DNA of 64,000 nt from Sternotherus odoratus (Eukaryota; Chordata; Testudines; Kinosternidae), in NCBI GenBank assembly GCA_032164245.1, contig JAVMKO010000003.1, forward strand, positions 42,348,890 through 42,412,889, read 5' to 3'. This document shows, piece by piece, positions 46,643-58,472 of the stretch; positions within the stretch are counted from its first letter, which is position 1, and every line of letters starts with the position of its first letter. Below the pieces are notes generated by a model. That model was not told the DNA's origin and searched no databases. It saw only the letters and a program-made list of their open reading frames with translations. The position numbers and the translations under genes are program-made.

Positions 46643-48335
46643 AGGTTCTTTAAGTATTATTATTATTTTTTTACTAACTGCAAAGCACTTGTTCCCCTGA
46701 TAATTAGAAGAGCTTAAATGTATGCCAGGGTGTTGATAAAGACTACTTTGCATGATTAGGTGCAATTTCCAAGAAGAACATGTGTCTAACAAGACCCTGG
46801 TAGTTGCTGTTCCATGTTTAGACAACCTTTAAATATGACTGATGAAGGAACATTATAAATAGCTGAAACTTACACTTATGTAAGAGCTTTGTCCAATTCA
46901 CTGTGATACCAAATCAGAGAAAAATCACTGCCAAAAATCTGGAACTTCAGAATGTGTTAAGGATTGGAAAAAGAGACTGGCAGATTCAATGCTCTCTGCA
47001 CTGCTTCCCTAGAGAAAAATATAACCTTTCAGGATGTAATGTAAAATTAGTTTGTAGAATCAGGGTAGTCATTCCAGCAGAAATGTAGCAAAATGTCTTT
47101 ATATCTGCATGGCTATTAAATATTAGAGATAGTTGGGAGAAAAAGAGGCAGATAGGGGGGAAAAGTCACAGGAATGTTTTCATTTTTTCCCACTTTAAAA
47201 AAAAATACTAAATTGTGTTTAAATATCAAGAACCAGCAAATTTTTGTTTGTTGGAGATAGACTGGAAAAGAAGTCTAAATAATCAGAGTATTATGCACTG
47301 TGTCAAATAACTGAGTGTACCAAGTGAAATTAACCATGAGAGCAGATGATGTGGAAAATATAGAAAGTGTTTGTTAGTAAATATTTTCCCCACATATATA
47401 TACCTTAAAAGGTTTTGTGTATTCTGAGGCAAGATGGAATTGTGTGACAAGATCCCTGGATTGTGCATTCCTCTAGTGCAGAAAATTGGAAATTCGGACA
47501 CCATTTTACAAAATTGGGGTGGAAGGAGGAAGAGTAAGGCATGTAATCAATGAAGTTCATGTGAAAATGAATTATACAACCTGTGGAGCAGCTGGGCTAT
47601 TTACTTTTGTAAAAAGTTCAATATTTGTTACTCTGTTTCATATTTACAGTCTGATATACTGTAGATTTTATATTGACAGTGCAGAACTGCATCAGAGAAG
47701 CTGGTGGGGATGCTGGCAACTAGGTAAGAAAGAGTGCTAGGGTTTTGAGGAACCCAGAGAAGCATTAAAAAAAATTTAGGATTATGAGAAAAGTACATTA
47801 CTTCGATGTTACTGTTAAAATGATCATCAGTGAAATAGTTAACAATGTTGAAGCTCATGGGTGAGATTTTCAAAAACGGGAATTAGGCACTTAGCTCCCA
47901 TGTGCCCAGTTCTCTTCGCTGCTTTTGAAAACCCAGCTCTATACGTTCATCTTTATGCTTCAGAGTTTAACAAACCATTGAAAAGAATGAGGCAGTTCAC
48001 ATCTCCCAAAGGTCGTGTTTCAGGCTGGCTGCATTCTCAAGGAGGCTGTACTACTCCATTGGTTTACACTTTCAATATTCTCTTCACAACCAGGAGGGAT
48101 AGAAGTGTCTTTAAGAAAATAAAGGGGGGGGGGGAGAGAGTTCATAGTGGAGTTATTTAGGAATAGCTCTTCTAAAAATATCCATGGATAGACATGCTTT
48201 TAGAATCTGGAAGCACAACATGCTCTTAAGACTTAAATCCTGGAAGCACAACATGCTGTTGGATCCTGGAAGACAACCTCCCCACTCTCTGACCAGAGGG
48301 CTCCATAAATTCTCCCCTTCCCTTGTGACAACTAG
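46643..48335. other. Non-coding stretch with minor repeats
   Basis: 47861-47934 looks like a miniature foldback ('gggtgagattttcaaaa' against 'gcttttgaaaaccc'). 'tggaagcacaacatgct' is repeated in tandem at 48206-48258. No gene recognised. Confidence 0.45.
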
Positions 48336-48612
48336 GGACATGTCTACCTGGACTGCGCCACAGCGGCGCAGCTGTGCTGATGCAGCTGCCCCATTGCAAC
48401 GTGTCTGGTCAAGACCCTCTATGCTGCCAGGAGGGAGTGCTCGCCTATCGGCATAATGGCAGAAGCTATGCTGGCAGGAGAAGCCCCCATCAACACTGAA
48501 CTGTGCACACAAGCACTTTTTTCAGTGTAATTTATGTCCCTCAGAGGGGTGGTTTATTCACACCCCTGAGTAACATAATTTATGCCAATGTAAGCTGTAG
48601 TGTAGAAATAGC
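48336..48612. mobile_element. Non-autonomous DNA transposon (MITE)
   Basis: Starts 'agggacatgtctacctggactgcgcc' and ends 'gctgtagtgtagaaatagct', an imperfect inverted pair. The end region 'cataatttatgccaatgtaagctgtagtgtaga' is shared with 38328-38620. Confidence 0.6.
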
Positions 48613-51240
48613 TTTATTCCCTCCCTCCCCTTCCCTCCCCTCAGAGGTGGTGAGGCCCCTGCATCAGCAGAGCTGGGATGACAGCCTCTGTGCCTTAATC
48701 ATTTCAGCACACCACACATTCCAGAATTAGTTCTGAATATCTGTCTGCTCTGATGATATATCATCCTCTTCGACTTCCTCTCTCCACAGTCCCTCTGTGT
48801 CTGCAACAGCAGCTTCATCAGGAGCTGGATTGCTCAGGGAATGCTATTCCCTCTCCTCTTCCCTCACTGGACCACTTTCATTCAGCGCGGGAAGGTGTAG
48901 GAAGAGCACTGAGAGAAAAGTTGTCTTCAATGTCATGAGAGAGAACAACATGCAGTGGAGAGAAAATCAAGGATAAGTGGTTATTTTAGCAGGCTTTCGG
49001 TATGTTGAAAAAGGTAAATAATTAAATAGAATGGGGTATTTTGGAAAATAGAAATAGGCAAAAGATTTTAAAAAATGATTTGGATCCATTACATTGTGCA
49101 CCTGGCTAGACTATTGAATCAGTTGATTTTATTGCTGATATCTTTGTCCTCCTTTACTTTTTCCACCTATGGTTTGATACATAAATTTCTTTAATTAGAC
49201 CGTAAACTCTTTGAGGCCTTGGGCAGTTATCTCAATGGAAAATCACTAATCACGCTCCTCCAAAATAATGGGATTGGCTTAAAAAATCATAAGAATTTAA
49301 AAAATAACTCTTGAGTCCTTTTATTTGCCTCTGGTATGTCAACTTTTAGGGTTCATATTTTCCTGATTTTTCTCCACAACCATATTTTGTAAAGAAAGCT
49401 GAGATTCTGGTTTATTCGTATGACTTTAGGAACTGGCACAGAGGAGCGGGGGAGGGTAAAACATATGAGCACAATGATCAGAGTGATGTTAGGCACATGT
49501 CTTGTTAGTTATGCTTTTTATTATTTTTATATAAACTATTCCATAAAATCCTTCTTCCCAAGTACTGTTAAGTGTTTGATTGCTTTTCTTACCCCCAGTT
49601 TTAACTGTTACCCCAATATCTCTTAAACAGAAGTTATTGCCTAAGATATTATATGCTCATTGATTAATGTTTTGGTATTTTTAAAGATTGACAACACAAT
49701 ATCCCCTCCTATACCAAAGTCAACTCCATGGACAGCATGCCCTAGTATCACTCTAAGGGCCTCTTTAATGCACCTCCCCATCAGCAGAAATGATCAGAAG
49801 ACTGCCACATCCGGAAGTCGATGACTGTGACCCTTCCATTCTTAGCACTACTGCCACGCCAGCAGCACCTGGAAAGTCTATTGCCCACATAACTTTAAAG
49901 AACACATAATAAAGACTAAAACAATGAACATCATCGTACTTTCTCTTCACATATGATTGGCTGTTCAAGTAAGTTGGGAAATATGCAATTTCAGCATTTA
50001 TACATGGTTCTACTCTGAAAAGTGACTATGCAAAAATCCACACATCTGTTTCCTTGTATATCCTTAGTATGTCCAGTCCATCACTATCATGTGTCTCCTT
50101 CTCATCCATTCACTATTGTTGGCACAGAATATTCCCTGAAAAATATGCCTTTATCAGGGAGAGAGCAGGTTCTTCAGGGAGCTGTTAGCTCAAATTGGGG
50201 GAGTTGAAGGGCAAATTGGCTTTCCATCAATAAGACACATGAGCTGACCATGCACCAAGTCAATGATTCTCCTGCTTTAGCTGGATCTGTAAACAGGCGG
50301 CTCCAATCCAAAAATCCAAGGGCTGACCAGAAAAGAAGTAAAATCCAGGAACTCTAGGATTTTCCATGCAGATGAAGAGACCTGAATTGGCTTATACACA
50401 CTGGGGCATAGATATGGAGGTAAACTATGAGAATTGAGGGTTGTCGAGTAAATTCTATTCTTTATGCACTTTAGACTACTCTGTGCATTCATCCAACTTC
50501 TCCAAGACTGTTTCCAGTATTCCATACCTTTGGGAGTATATTCTTTGGCATTCACCAACATTACCTTCTTGTCCACTACATATGGATATTCTCCTGAAAA
50601 AGTACACTGATCTGAGGTGCAGGGTTGACCATATTCAGTCTTTCACCAGCAATAGGTTAAAACATCTCCCAAACACACCAACTCCACTATGGGACATCAT
50701 AGAAAAACAAACTTTAAAGAGTGAAAGTTTGTGCATTCCTAATCTGGAATCAGAATTTGTAGGGCTGAGACCCTGAAGCAATGTTTCAACCATAGAGGTT
50801 TAATCCAGGCAGTACTGCTTTGTAAATGTATGACGTAAGGATGATGGGACTGCTTTGCAGATATCGATAATGGAAATATCCCTGAGGCATGCAGTGAAGT
50901 GTCTCAGTTCTAATCTTCCTTGACATAGTTCTCAGCTTTTAGGTCCAGCCAGACCGTAGCAATATGAAATGCAATCAGACAGTAATTTAGACCTGGTGTT
51001 CTTGGTAATGGCATTGACCATAGAACTGGTGTCAAATGAAGCCAAAAGTTGGGTTGACAAAGGGTTTTACTCTGTTCAAAATAGCATCCAAGCACCTTTC
51101 AGCCTTAAGGGCATGAAGAAAAGTAGTATGGGCATTTGGGCAGGAAAATATGCTCATTAAGGAGCATGTCTGAAACCACTTTGGAAAGAAATATTGGAGA
51201 AACCTGTGGTGCCACCTTATTCCTGTGAAATTTGGTATAA

Positions 51241-51286
51241 AATAGGTCAATCACTGGGGCCAGAATAGGTCAATCACTGGGGCCAG
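51241..51286. repeat. Perfect 23-bp tandem duplication
   Basis: aataggtcaatcactggggc plus cag occurs twice back to back, without mismatch. Confidence 0.9.
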
Positions 51287-51459
51287 AAGGTCACTCACTC
51301 TGAAAGTTGAAGTTGTTGCATGACCTTTCATGTGAGAAACCGGAGCTCACACTTACTGAGTTAGGTAGGAATCCTTTAGCAAGCTGGGTAGAGAACAATG
51401 GGCAAGAGAGCATTTTTACGAACAGGATCCTAATATATGTGGCAGCACTACATGTTTGT

Positions 51460-51484
51460 AAATAAATAAATAAATAAATAAATA
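51460..51484. repeat. (AAAT)n microsatellite
   Basis: Six uninterrupted AAAT-type units. Confidence 0.9.
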
Positions 51485-52014
51485 TATTAGTCCTAGTCCT
51501 AAGAATGAAAAAAGGGCCTTGAAAAACATATCTGAACAAACACTCTTACAATGATAGGATTTGATAAAACCACTTTTGTATATATAGGTCCCAATCCAAT
51601 TCTTTGTTCAGTAATTGAGTGAGTGATTGCCTTGCAGTGTAGACTGCAGGAGTTTCAGTTGGGAAGAAATGAAAGAGAGTCTCAGATCAGTAAGCAAGAG
51701 GCAGGCTTTCCTGAGGTAATGAATGCTATTATATAGAGAACAAGTGCTGAAAGCCTGTGGCATCATGCACATTCCACTGTGTGACACTTATAGAGTACTT
51801 CAGTGATGTAGTGTCTCTAGAAGATGATTGGACTAAATAGAAAATCACCAGAAGAAATTTTGAAAAAATATTTATCTTATAAATACAATAAATTTCTTAA
51901 CTGGAAATGATCGATAATAACTTTTATAGCCAAAAGAGAATATAGAAGGTAATTCCAGTGCTTCTAATTAAAAGGAAAATATGACCATGGAGTAAAGCAT
52001 AACTAGCTCTTAGA

Positions 52015-52680
52015 GACCCGGATTTGGTTCTCAAATCTGATATTGACTTATGATGTAAGCTTGGGCATGTCGCTCAGGCCAAGATTTTCCAGTGACTAGT
52101 GGTTGTGATAGCTTTGTGGGGGATTTTGGGTGTCTATCTTTAAATATATAGAAGGAGCCTGTATTTCAGAGGAGAGTGCTTGGCACTATCTGGAAATCAA
52201 ACCTCTATAAGATGTTTCAAATTGGGCACCGAAAATCACTAGTCATTTGAGAAAATAACTTTCAATAACATCCTTCTCGCTTGTGACCTTCTGCTCTCTC
52301 TAATACTCCCTGCTCCTCTCCCAAGTTCCTGCTTGGTCCACATAGTTGTTCCTTGATCATCTTCAATGCTTGACTGACCCTCACCGCTACTCCCCTTTGC
52401 TTTCTGTGACAGTCCTCTATCCCTCTTCTTTTTTGTGATATTCTCCTCTCCTCCGCTTACATTTGTTGCTTTCTCTCCAGTTCTCTCAAGGACTTTCTTC
52501 ACAGAATCTATCAAAATAGATTTAAAGTTTGGTTTCAAAGGAAATGATGCTTAAATGAAGCTGAAGCATCACTTAAGCTCTGTGCACCAGAGTTTACACA
52601 TGTATAAAATAGGATAATTCTACTGAATGGTAACTTTAGTAAACACTTAAATGTCTCTAAAATATCTGATAGTATATTAA
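52015..52680 (+). repeat. MIR-like SINE split by later insertions
   Basis: 52015-52081 ('gcttgggcatgtcgctcaggcc') and 52570-52680 ('cttaagctctgtgcaccagagtttacacatgtataaaataggataat') look like consecutive parts of one MIR-type repeat. The MITE at 52082-52255 and about 300 bp of unidentified sequence lie between them. Confidence 0.4.
52082..52255. mobile_element. Small MITE
   Basis: Inverted ends: agattttccagtgactagtg (52082-52101) pairs with cactagtcatttgagaaaat near 52236-52255, apart from a small gap. No coding capacity. Confidence 0.6.
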
Positions 52681-53833
52681 AAGCACTAGAAAACTTGTGC
52701 ATACTTAACACCTACACCATGCAGGAGAAAATCTTCATTTACTAATTGTCAGAAAAATCTCAAATATTTTAGCATATTCTGTTTTCTTAATTCTGTTTTT
52801 TTAATTATGATTATCATTTGTCTTTTCTTTTGAATAGAAAAAACATTTCACATCAGCACTGCAATCTTTTGCAAGCAAGCAAAGGAATCAATATCCTTCT
52901 CTTTTTGTCTAGTCTTTCCAACTTCTCCAGACTGTCATGATCATGTAGCTTCCCCATCTGCAGTCTGCAATTATTTATGGGCAAAGGTAGCCTCACAAAA
53001 TGGTTATTACTGTGGATCAGCCTGGGCCCACGGGTACGTTAAAAATACCACAGGGGATTGTTTTTATTTTGTCAAGAAAACATAACTAATTGTAGCATTG
53101 TTTACTGTGCCAGATGCCATGTCCAATCAGTGTCAAAGAGAATCCTAGGTCTTCTGCTGGAAAGAAGGATTGCTTACAAGTTCAGTTTACCTCACTTGAA
53201 ATAACCACTATACCTGTACTTGAAATTTCTTCATGAAAGAGACTTTTTTTTTCTTGACCTACTTTAACACTTAGGGAAATGAATAACCTCTCAGTATACC
53301 CTAGAGTTTATTTCTACTACCCAGCTCTTGACAAAGACTTATTGCATCTGCTAAACTTCAGGTGAACGTGCATTGTTTGCTGTACTTCAAACAATTGTTA
53401 AAGCTTATAAGATCAAACAAGGTTTTATGCAGAGGCAGGGTGTTCTTTTCTTCAAAAAAAAAATAATTGGCGGCACTACATGTTTGTAATTGACATCTGT
53501 AGTGTACAAAGGAATATAAAAGTTAACTATCACTCCTTTTTAGTAATTTTTTAATTTAATTGTTCATTTTTCAGTACTGCAACTTGGCATCATAATGCTG
53601 CAGGTCTTATTCACTGAATTCACAGCGACTCTCACAGGAGTTCTTACTGCACAAGGAATGTAAGATTGGGCTCTGTAAGTTATCTCAGATACTTAAACAA
53701 ACAAATACCATCAGCATATTATAATAGCAAAAACACTGCTTCAGGAACATGCTATTTTAAAAATGGAAATTACCTATAATTGCCACAAGAATAGGTAAGT
53801 TGTTAAGTACAAAAGTTTCATGGAATTTCTGAT
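52681..53833. other. AT-rich non-coding stretch
   Basis: No gene recognised. A 21-bp motif ggcggcactacatgtttgtaa at 53469-53489 repeats 51441-51461 with one mismatch. Confidence 0.4.
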
Positions 53834-53952
53834 TAGGGTGACCAGATAGCAAGTGTGAAAAATTGGGATGAGGGTGTGGGGTAATTGGCAATTATATATA
53901 TAAAAAGCCCCAAATACCAGTCCCTATAAAATCCGGACATCTGGTCACCCTA
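53834..53952. mobile_element. Palindromic MITE with perfect 14-bp ends
   Basis: TAGGGTGACCAGAT at the left and ATCTGGTCACCCTA at the right are perfect inverted repeats bounding 119 bp, a small class II element of the 'TAGGGTGACCAGA' type. No coding capacity. Confidence 0.8.
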
Positions 53953-54189
53953 TCTCTGAAGCCTGAATAATTTAGCTCACCTTAATTTGAGTGCCATATG
54001 GCTAACTGAAAACCAACATAAAATGCCCAAATTAGGGCTTGAGATGCAAATATAAATGGGGAATCTTGATTCATTGAAAGGACATCAAGAAATAGAGTAA
54101 ATAATAGCAATTGAAGGGACCTAAGGAGGGACTGTAAAACAGGAGACTGGATTTTCCTTAGTTTATACCTCTAGCATGGTTGCCTACAC

Positions 54190-54387
54190 CAGTGGTCTTC
54201 AAAGTGGGGTGTGCACGGGAGACTGCTAAATTTGCGGTCTATTTTTGTCCCGCTGAAATGCTGCCAAAAGAAAGCAGAAACTTTCTATTCGTCTATTCGG
54301 CAGCATTTCGGCGGACATAACCGGGGGCTGCGATTGAAGGCAAGACTGCGAAAAGGGGCCACCGAGCAAAATCTTTGAAGAATGCTG
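54190..54387. mobile_element. hAT-type MITE with 8-bp duplication
   Basis: CAGTGGTCTTCAAAG at the left and CTTTGAAGAATGCTG at the right form hAT-style inverted ends. The 8-bp duplication GCCTACAC flanks at 54182-54189 and 54388-54395. The interior 'gcagcatttcggcgg' is typical of this family. Confidence 0.88.
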
Positions 54388-54395
54388 GCCTACAC

Positions 54396-55154
54396 TATGG
54401 GCTGCCTCCTTCAGGCTTTACCCCACCAAGCCAGAGAAAATCAGGTTTCTTCTTCCCTGAGCTCTGCCACTGTGGGTGCTTCTTTCTTGATCCTGCCTCA
54501 CAATGCACCTGAGACTCTGCCTCCTCCTTATGTCAGCTCCCAGACTATCCAGCCAAACAGAAGCTGCCATTTTGCTGCTATACTTAGTCCTGGATCTCAA
54601 TCTTCTCTTCAAACTTCAGCTGCATTTTCAACTGAGGACTGTAGGTGAACATTTTCCAATGATTTTTCTGGGCTGCTTTTGTTGGGCCTCCACACCTCTC
54701 ATTGCAAGATATTTTATCTCCATTTTTAAATGAATACCCTACAGATATTTGTAATCAGTTATTGTATCCTGCCTTAGAGGTCATTTGGCTAATCTATATG
54801 CATATGTAGGGTCTGATCCTGAAATCCTTACTCACTATCTCTCTCAACATCCTTGCAAGACAATGAGAAGAAATCTATAAGTGAAACTCCAGAATGTGTT
54901 ACATTTACCTGAATTAAAAGAAGAAAATAAATGTATTGGATCATAATTTTTGTATTCAAAGGGCACAGCAGAATCCAAGGGGAGAAGTGAGATAAGGGTT
55001 AAACAAGAAGAAAATCTTCAACTTTGTTTATTCATTGTTTGTAGCAGGACTGGATTTAGGTGTGGTGATTGGTGGGAAGGCAGAGTGCAGTGCTGGGCTT
55101 CTTCTATTAGCTAGCAGTCTCCCTGTGTTGAATTAATGTTAATAGAACATATAG
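54396..55154. other. Non-coding stretch
   Basis: Short overlapping ORFs at 54382-54733 on both strands lack recognisable domains. Nothing else recognised. Confidence 0.4.
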
Positions 55155-55437
55155 GGTATGTCTTCACTACAACAGTAGGTAGATTTCCTTGCAGTCGATT
55201 TTTGTAAGCAGACTGTATAGAGTCGATTTTGTGCGTCCCCACAAAGCACAGCAAGTTGGCATTGTCTGTCCACACAACTGTGGTAAGCATCGACATAGCG
55301 AGTGGTGCACTGTGAGTAGCTATTCCACAGTTCACGGAGTCCCCAGCAGGCACCATTTTGAGTGCTGCACTGTGGGTAGGCATCTCATTATTTCGTGCCC
55401 TTTCTCCGCGCTGCGCTGATGCCATAGCTGTGCAAGC

Positions 55438-56757
55438 ATGGAGCCTTCTCCAGCCACCGCTGCAGTACTGGCTGTTGTGAAGACCTCGCGCATTGTTGTG
55501 GATTTTATGCTGCATCATCTGTAGAGGAAGGCAATACTCTGCAGATGATGCAGACAATTGCGCTTTCCGGAAACTGACGACAGTGATGAGGAGATGGATC
55601 TGGACGTGCACACGCTCAGGGACACTGACATTTTTGAAAGTAGGGGGTCCGACAATCTGGCAAATTTGGTGGCAATGGGGCAGGCTCATGCTATGGAATG
55701 CCGATTCTGGGCCAGGGAAACAAGCACTGACTGGTGGGATCACATAGTGCTGTGGGTCTGGGATGTCTCGCAGTGGCTCATAAACTTCTGCACATGTAAG
55801 GGCACGTTCATGGAACTTTGTCACTTGCATTCCTCCACCCTCCGGCGCAAGAATACCAGAATGAGAACGGCCCTCACAGTTCAGAAGCGAGTGGCGATAG
55901 CCCTCTGGAAGCTTGCAATGCCAGACAGCTACCGGTCAGTCACGAATCATTTTGGGGTGGGTAAATCTACAGTGGGGTCTGCTGTGATGCAAGTAAGCAG
56001 GGCAATCGTCGAGCTGCTGCTACCCAGGGTTATAAACCTTGGAAACCTGCAAGCTACAGTAGATGGCTTTGCCGCCATGGGATTCCCTAACTGTGATGGG
56101 GCTATAGATGGGACTCATATCCCTAGCTTGACACCGGACAATGAGGGTGCAGAGTACAGAAACTGGAAGGGATATTATTCTATGGTCATGCAAGCACTGG
56201 TTGACCACAAGGGATGTTTCACCGACCTGTACGTGGGATGGCCGGGAAAGGTTCATGATGCTCATGTATTCAGGAACTCAAGGATATTTAGAGAGCTGGA
56301 GCAAGGGATTTTCTTCCCAGACCAAAAAATTACTGTGGGGGGTGTAGAAATGCCGATCGTTATCATTGGGGACCCAGCCCACCCCTTAATGCCCTGTCTT
56401 ATGAAGCCCTACATAGGATCCCTGGACAGGGGTCAGGAGCTGTTCAACTATAGGCTGAACAAGTGCAGAATGGCAGTTGAGTGCACATTTTGCCACCTCA
56501 AAGCGCTCTGGCTTACATTACTCACTCGCTCAGACATCAGCGACAGAAATGTGCCCATTGTTATTGCTGCTTGCTCTGTGCTCCACAATCTCTGTGAGAG
56601 CAAGGGGGAGACGTTTATGGCAGGGTCGGAGGCAAATCTCCTGTCCACTGCTTACCAGCAGCCAGACATCAGGGAAAGTAGAAGAGTGCACCATGGCGTG
56701 CTGCGCCTCAGGGACGCCTTGAAAACCAGTTTTATGAGTGCCCAAGATGGCGTTTGA
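55438..56757 (+). pseudogene. Harbinger (HARBI1-like) transposase with two N-terminal nonsense codons
   Basis: This is a DDE transposase of the PIF/Harbinger (DDE_Tnp_4) type, which would cut and paste the element. From the ATG at 55438 the frame is MEPSPATAAV..., then TAG at 55522 and TGA at 55546, then open for about 400 codons to 56757. Numbering from that ATG, a helix-turn-helix lies at about 164-183 (SYRSVTNHFGVGKSTVGSAV). The catalytic residues are D224 (CDGAIDGTHIP), D312 (IIGDPAHPL) and E348 (RMAVECTFCHLK), so the last two are 35 residues apart. The C-terminus HNLCESKGETF fits the family. The family resemblance between codons 1-28 and what follows is my inference; the in-frame stops are directly visible. 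Translation from the later ATG at 55594 could still give an almost complete catalytic domain. Confidence 0.88.
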
Positions 56758-56939
56758 AAACCCGCTCCCTTGCTCTCCTCATCCCTAAGCCTGCCGTCCT
56801 TGCACCCTCTTTCCCTCCCCCACTCCCAATGCTTGCAGAGGAAATAAATTCACTTATAAAAATCATGCATTCTTCATTGCTTCTTCACAAACACAGGGGA
56901 TCACTGGAAAGGTAGCCCAGAAGGGGTGGGTGAGGTGGG

Positions 56940-57045
56940 AAACCAGCAGTCGGAGTGGTGGATGAGGGGAGGAGGGGGGAGAGGGGAGGGGAGGAGAGAG
57001 GGGAGGACAGAGGGGAGGGGGGGAGGAGGGGAAGGGGGCCAAGAC
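56940..57045. repeat. Purine-rich G-tract low-complexity run
   Basis: GGGGAGGAGGGGGGAGAGGG-type sequence on the plus strand, interrupted by few pyrimidines. It has potential to form quadruplex or triplex structures, and lies between the convergent 3' ends of the two Harbinger genes. Confidence 0.8.
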
Positions 57046-57879
57046 ACAGCACCTTTTAAAACTTTTTAGATAAACTCAGCCTGCTGCTGCTTGTGCTGGC
57101 TTGTGGGGTAGAGTGGGTCGGTTCCCAGAGCTTCCCCCCCCCCCCATGTTCTCACCCCACATCTGGGTGGGGAAGCTATGGGACTTGGGGAGGAGGAGAG
57201 GTGGTTAGACAGAGGCTGTAGAGGCAATCTTTGTTCCTGCTGAAGCTCCACCAGGCACCGGAGCCTGTCGCTTTGGTCCTCCATTATCCGCAGCGTCGCA
57301 TCCATCCGCTTTTCTTCACGCTCCTGCCGCCTATCTTCGTGCTCCAGCCACCTCTCCTCCCGTGCTGCTGATGGAGCCCTGGACTCTTGCCTAGACTCTA
57401 AAAGTCTTTGCCTCCATGTATTTTGTGACTCTAAATTTTTTTCTTTCCATTCACTCTGCCGAGTGGCCTCAGCGTGACAGTTCTGCATTAGTTCATTAAA
57501 CATGTCATCAGCCTTCTTCTTACGCTTCCTTATTTGCGATAGACGGTGTGAGGGGCATGAAGGGGGATGCAGAGATAAATGTGCAGCTGCTGTGGGCAAA
57601 AAAAGGGACAAGGTTATAAGACATTTTGCAGCACAATGGGAGTAATATTTAATGGTGAAACACAGTATTCACAGAGCTGATATGCTTTCTGTACAAGGTC
57701 ACATTCCACACCAAAATTGAGTGGATGGCTTTCATGTTCACACAAGCATTCACACAAGCATCTCACACACATGAGACAGCCTCAACACGGCTACTGAAAT
57801 CACCATGCAGACGGCCAAGGTAAGCCATATTCTTTACAGCAGCGCTCCACTTTTCCCCCTTCCCCCCCACCGCATGGCT

Positions 57880-58095
57880 CCCAGTGAGCCTCAAGCAGCA
57901 AACACACACATGCTGCTTGGGCTACGGGCTGGCTGCGGGGGGAGCGTTGGGGCTGCTTCGGAAAGAGCCGTGAGAAGCAAACACACACACACTGCTTGGG
58001 CTAGGGGCGGGCTAGGGGCGGGGGCATTGGGGCTGCTTCGGAAAGAGCCACAAGCAGCAAACACACACACGCTGCTTGGGCTACAGGCTGGGGAA
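57880..58095. repeat. Minisatellite in the Myb-gene intron
   Basis: About three imperfect units of 75-90 bp sharing 'agcaaacacacacacgctgcttgggcta' and 'ggggctgcttcggaaagagcc'. They keep a plus-strand frame open (57805-58185) by composition and are not a gene. Confidence 0.75.
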
Positions 58096-58181
58096 GATTA
58101 CTTTACAGCCACCTCGTGTGAGCAGTCCAGTGGGAACATCTGTCCCCCTACTTACAGTCCCGTAATCTCAAACAGGCAACC

Positions 58182-58472
58182 ATGAATGACATCACTCTGC
58201 TGAGAATTTCTCAGAGAGATAGAGAACGGATGTTGCTGGAGTCTCTGCAAAACCCCGGTCCATATGCTGCAATGTTGTGTTACACAATGATACCAGACTA
58301 TTTACTAATTGCATGGCGTGGAATGGTGTCCTATCACGGAGGACCAAATAAGGCAGCTCTCCCCAGAAACCTCTTGCGAAAGGTTCATCGCTACCTGCTA
58401 GAAAGTATCATTGAAATGTTCATAGGGGATTTCCACTCCATGCCCGAATACATTAACAGACTTTTCCAGTAG
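58182..58472 (+). CDS. Unidentified 96-residue ORF inside the Harbinger element
   Basis: I do not recognise this protein. The frame starts at an ATG (MNDITLLRISQRDRERMLLE) and stays open for 96 codons with a balanced, protein-like composition: Trp, Tyr, Met and His spread through it, a PGPYAAMLCYTMIPDY segment, WRGMVSYHGG, and a basic NLLRKVHRYL helix near the end. It contains no low-complexity run. It lies on the transposase strand, 1.4 kb downstream of that gene, wholly within the intron of the minus-strand Myb gene. It could be a third Harbinger protein, an exon captured by the element, a piece of another repeat, or chance. No promoter or signal peptide is seen. Confidence 0.45.
   Translation: MNDITLLRISQRDRERMLLESLQNPGPYAAMLCYTMIPDYLLIAWRGMVSYHGGPNKAALPRNLLRKVHRYLLESIIEMFIGDFHSMPEYINRLFQ

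Larger units (their letters stand above)
48613..52014. other. AT-rich non-coding stretch, no gene recognised
   Basis: ORFs up to 111 codons (50441-50776 plus) have no recognisable domains. Contains the small repeats listed separately at 51241 and 51460. Confidence 0.4.

Noticed and set aside
50441..50776. 111-codon ORF as a transposase remnant
   Set aside because: No DDE or nucleic-acid-binding motif could be identified; it looks like a chance frame.
55189..55830. 239-codon minus-strand ORF 55111-55830
   Set aside because: It is antisense to the transposase 5' region of the Harbinger element and has no recognisable domain.
57805..58185. 126-codon plus-strand ORF
   Set aside because: It is generated by the intronic minisatellite with repeated 'ANTHTLLGL' text; no independent evidence of coding.
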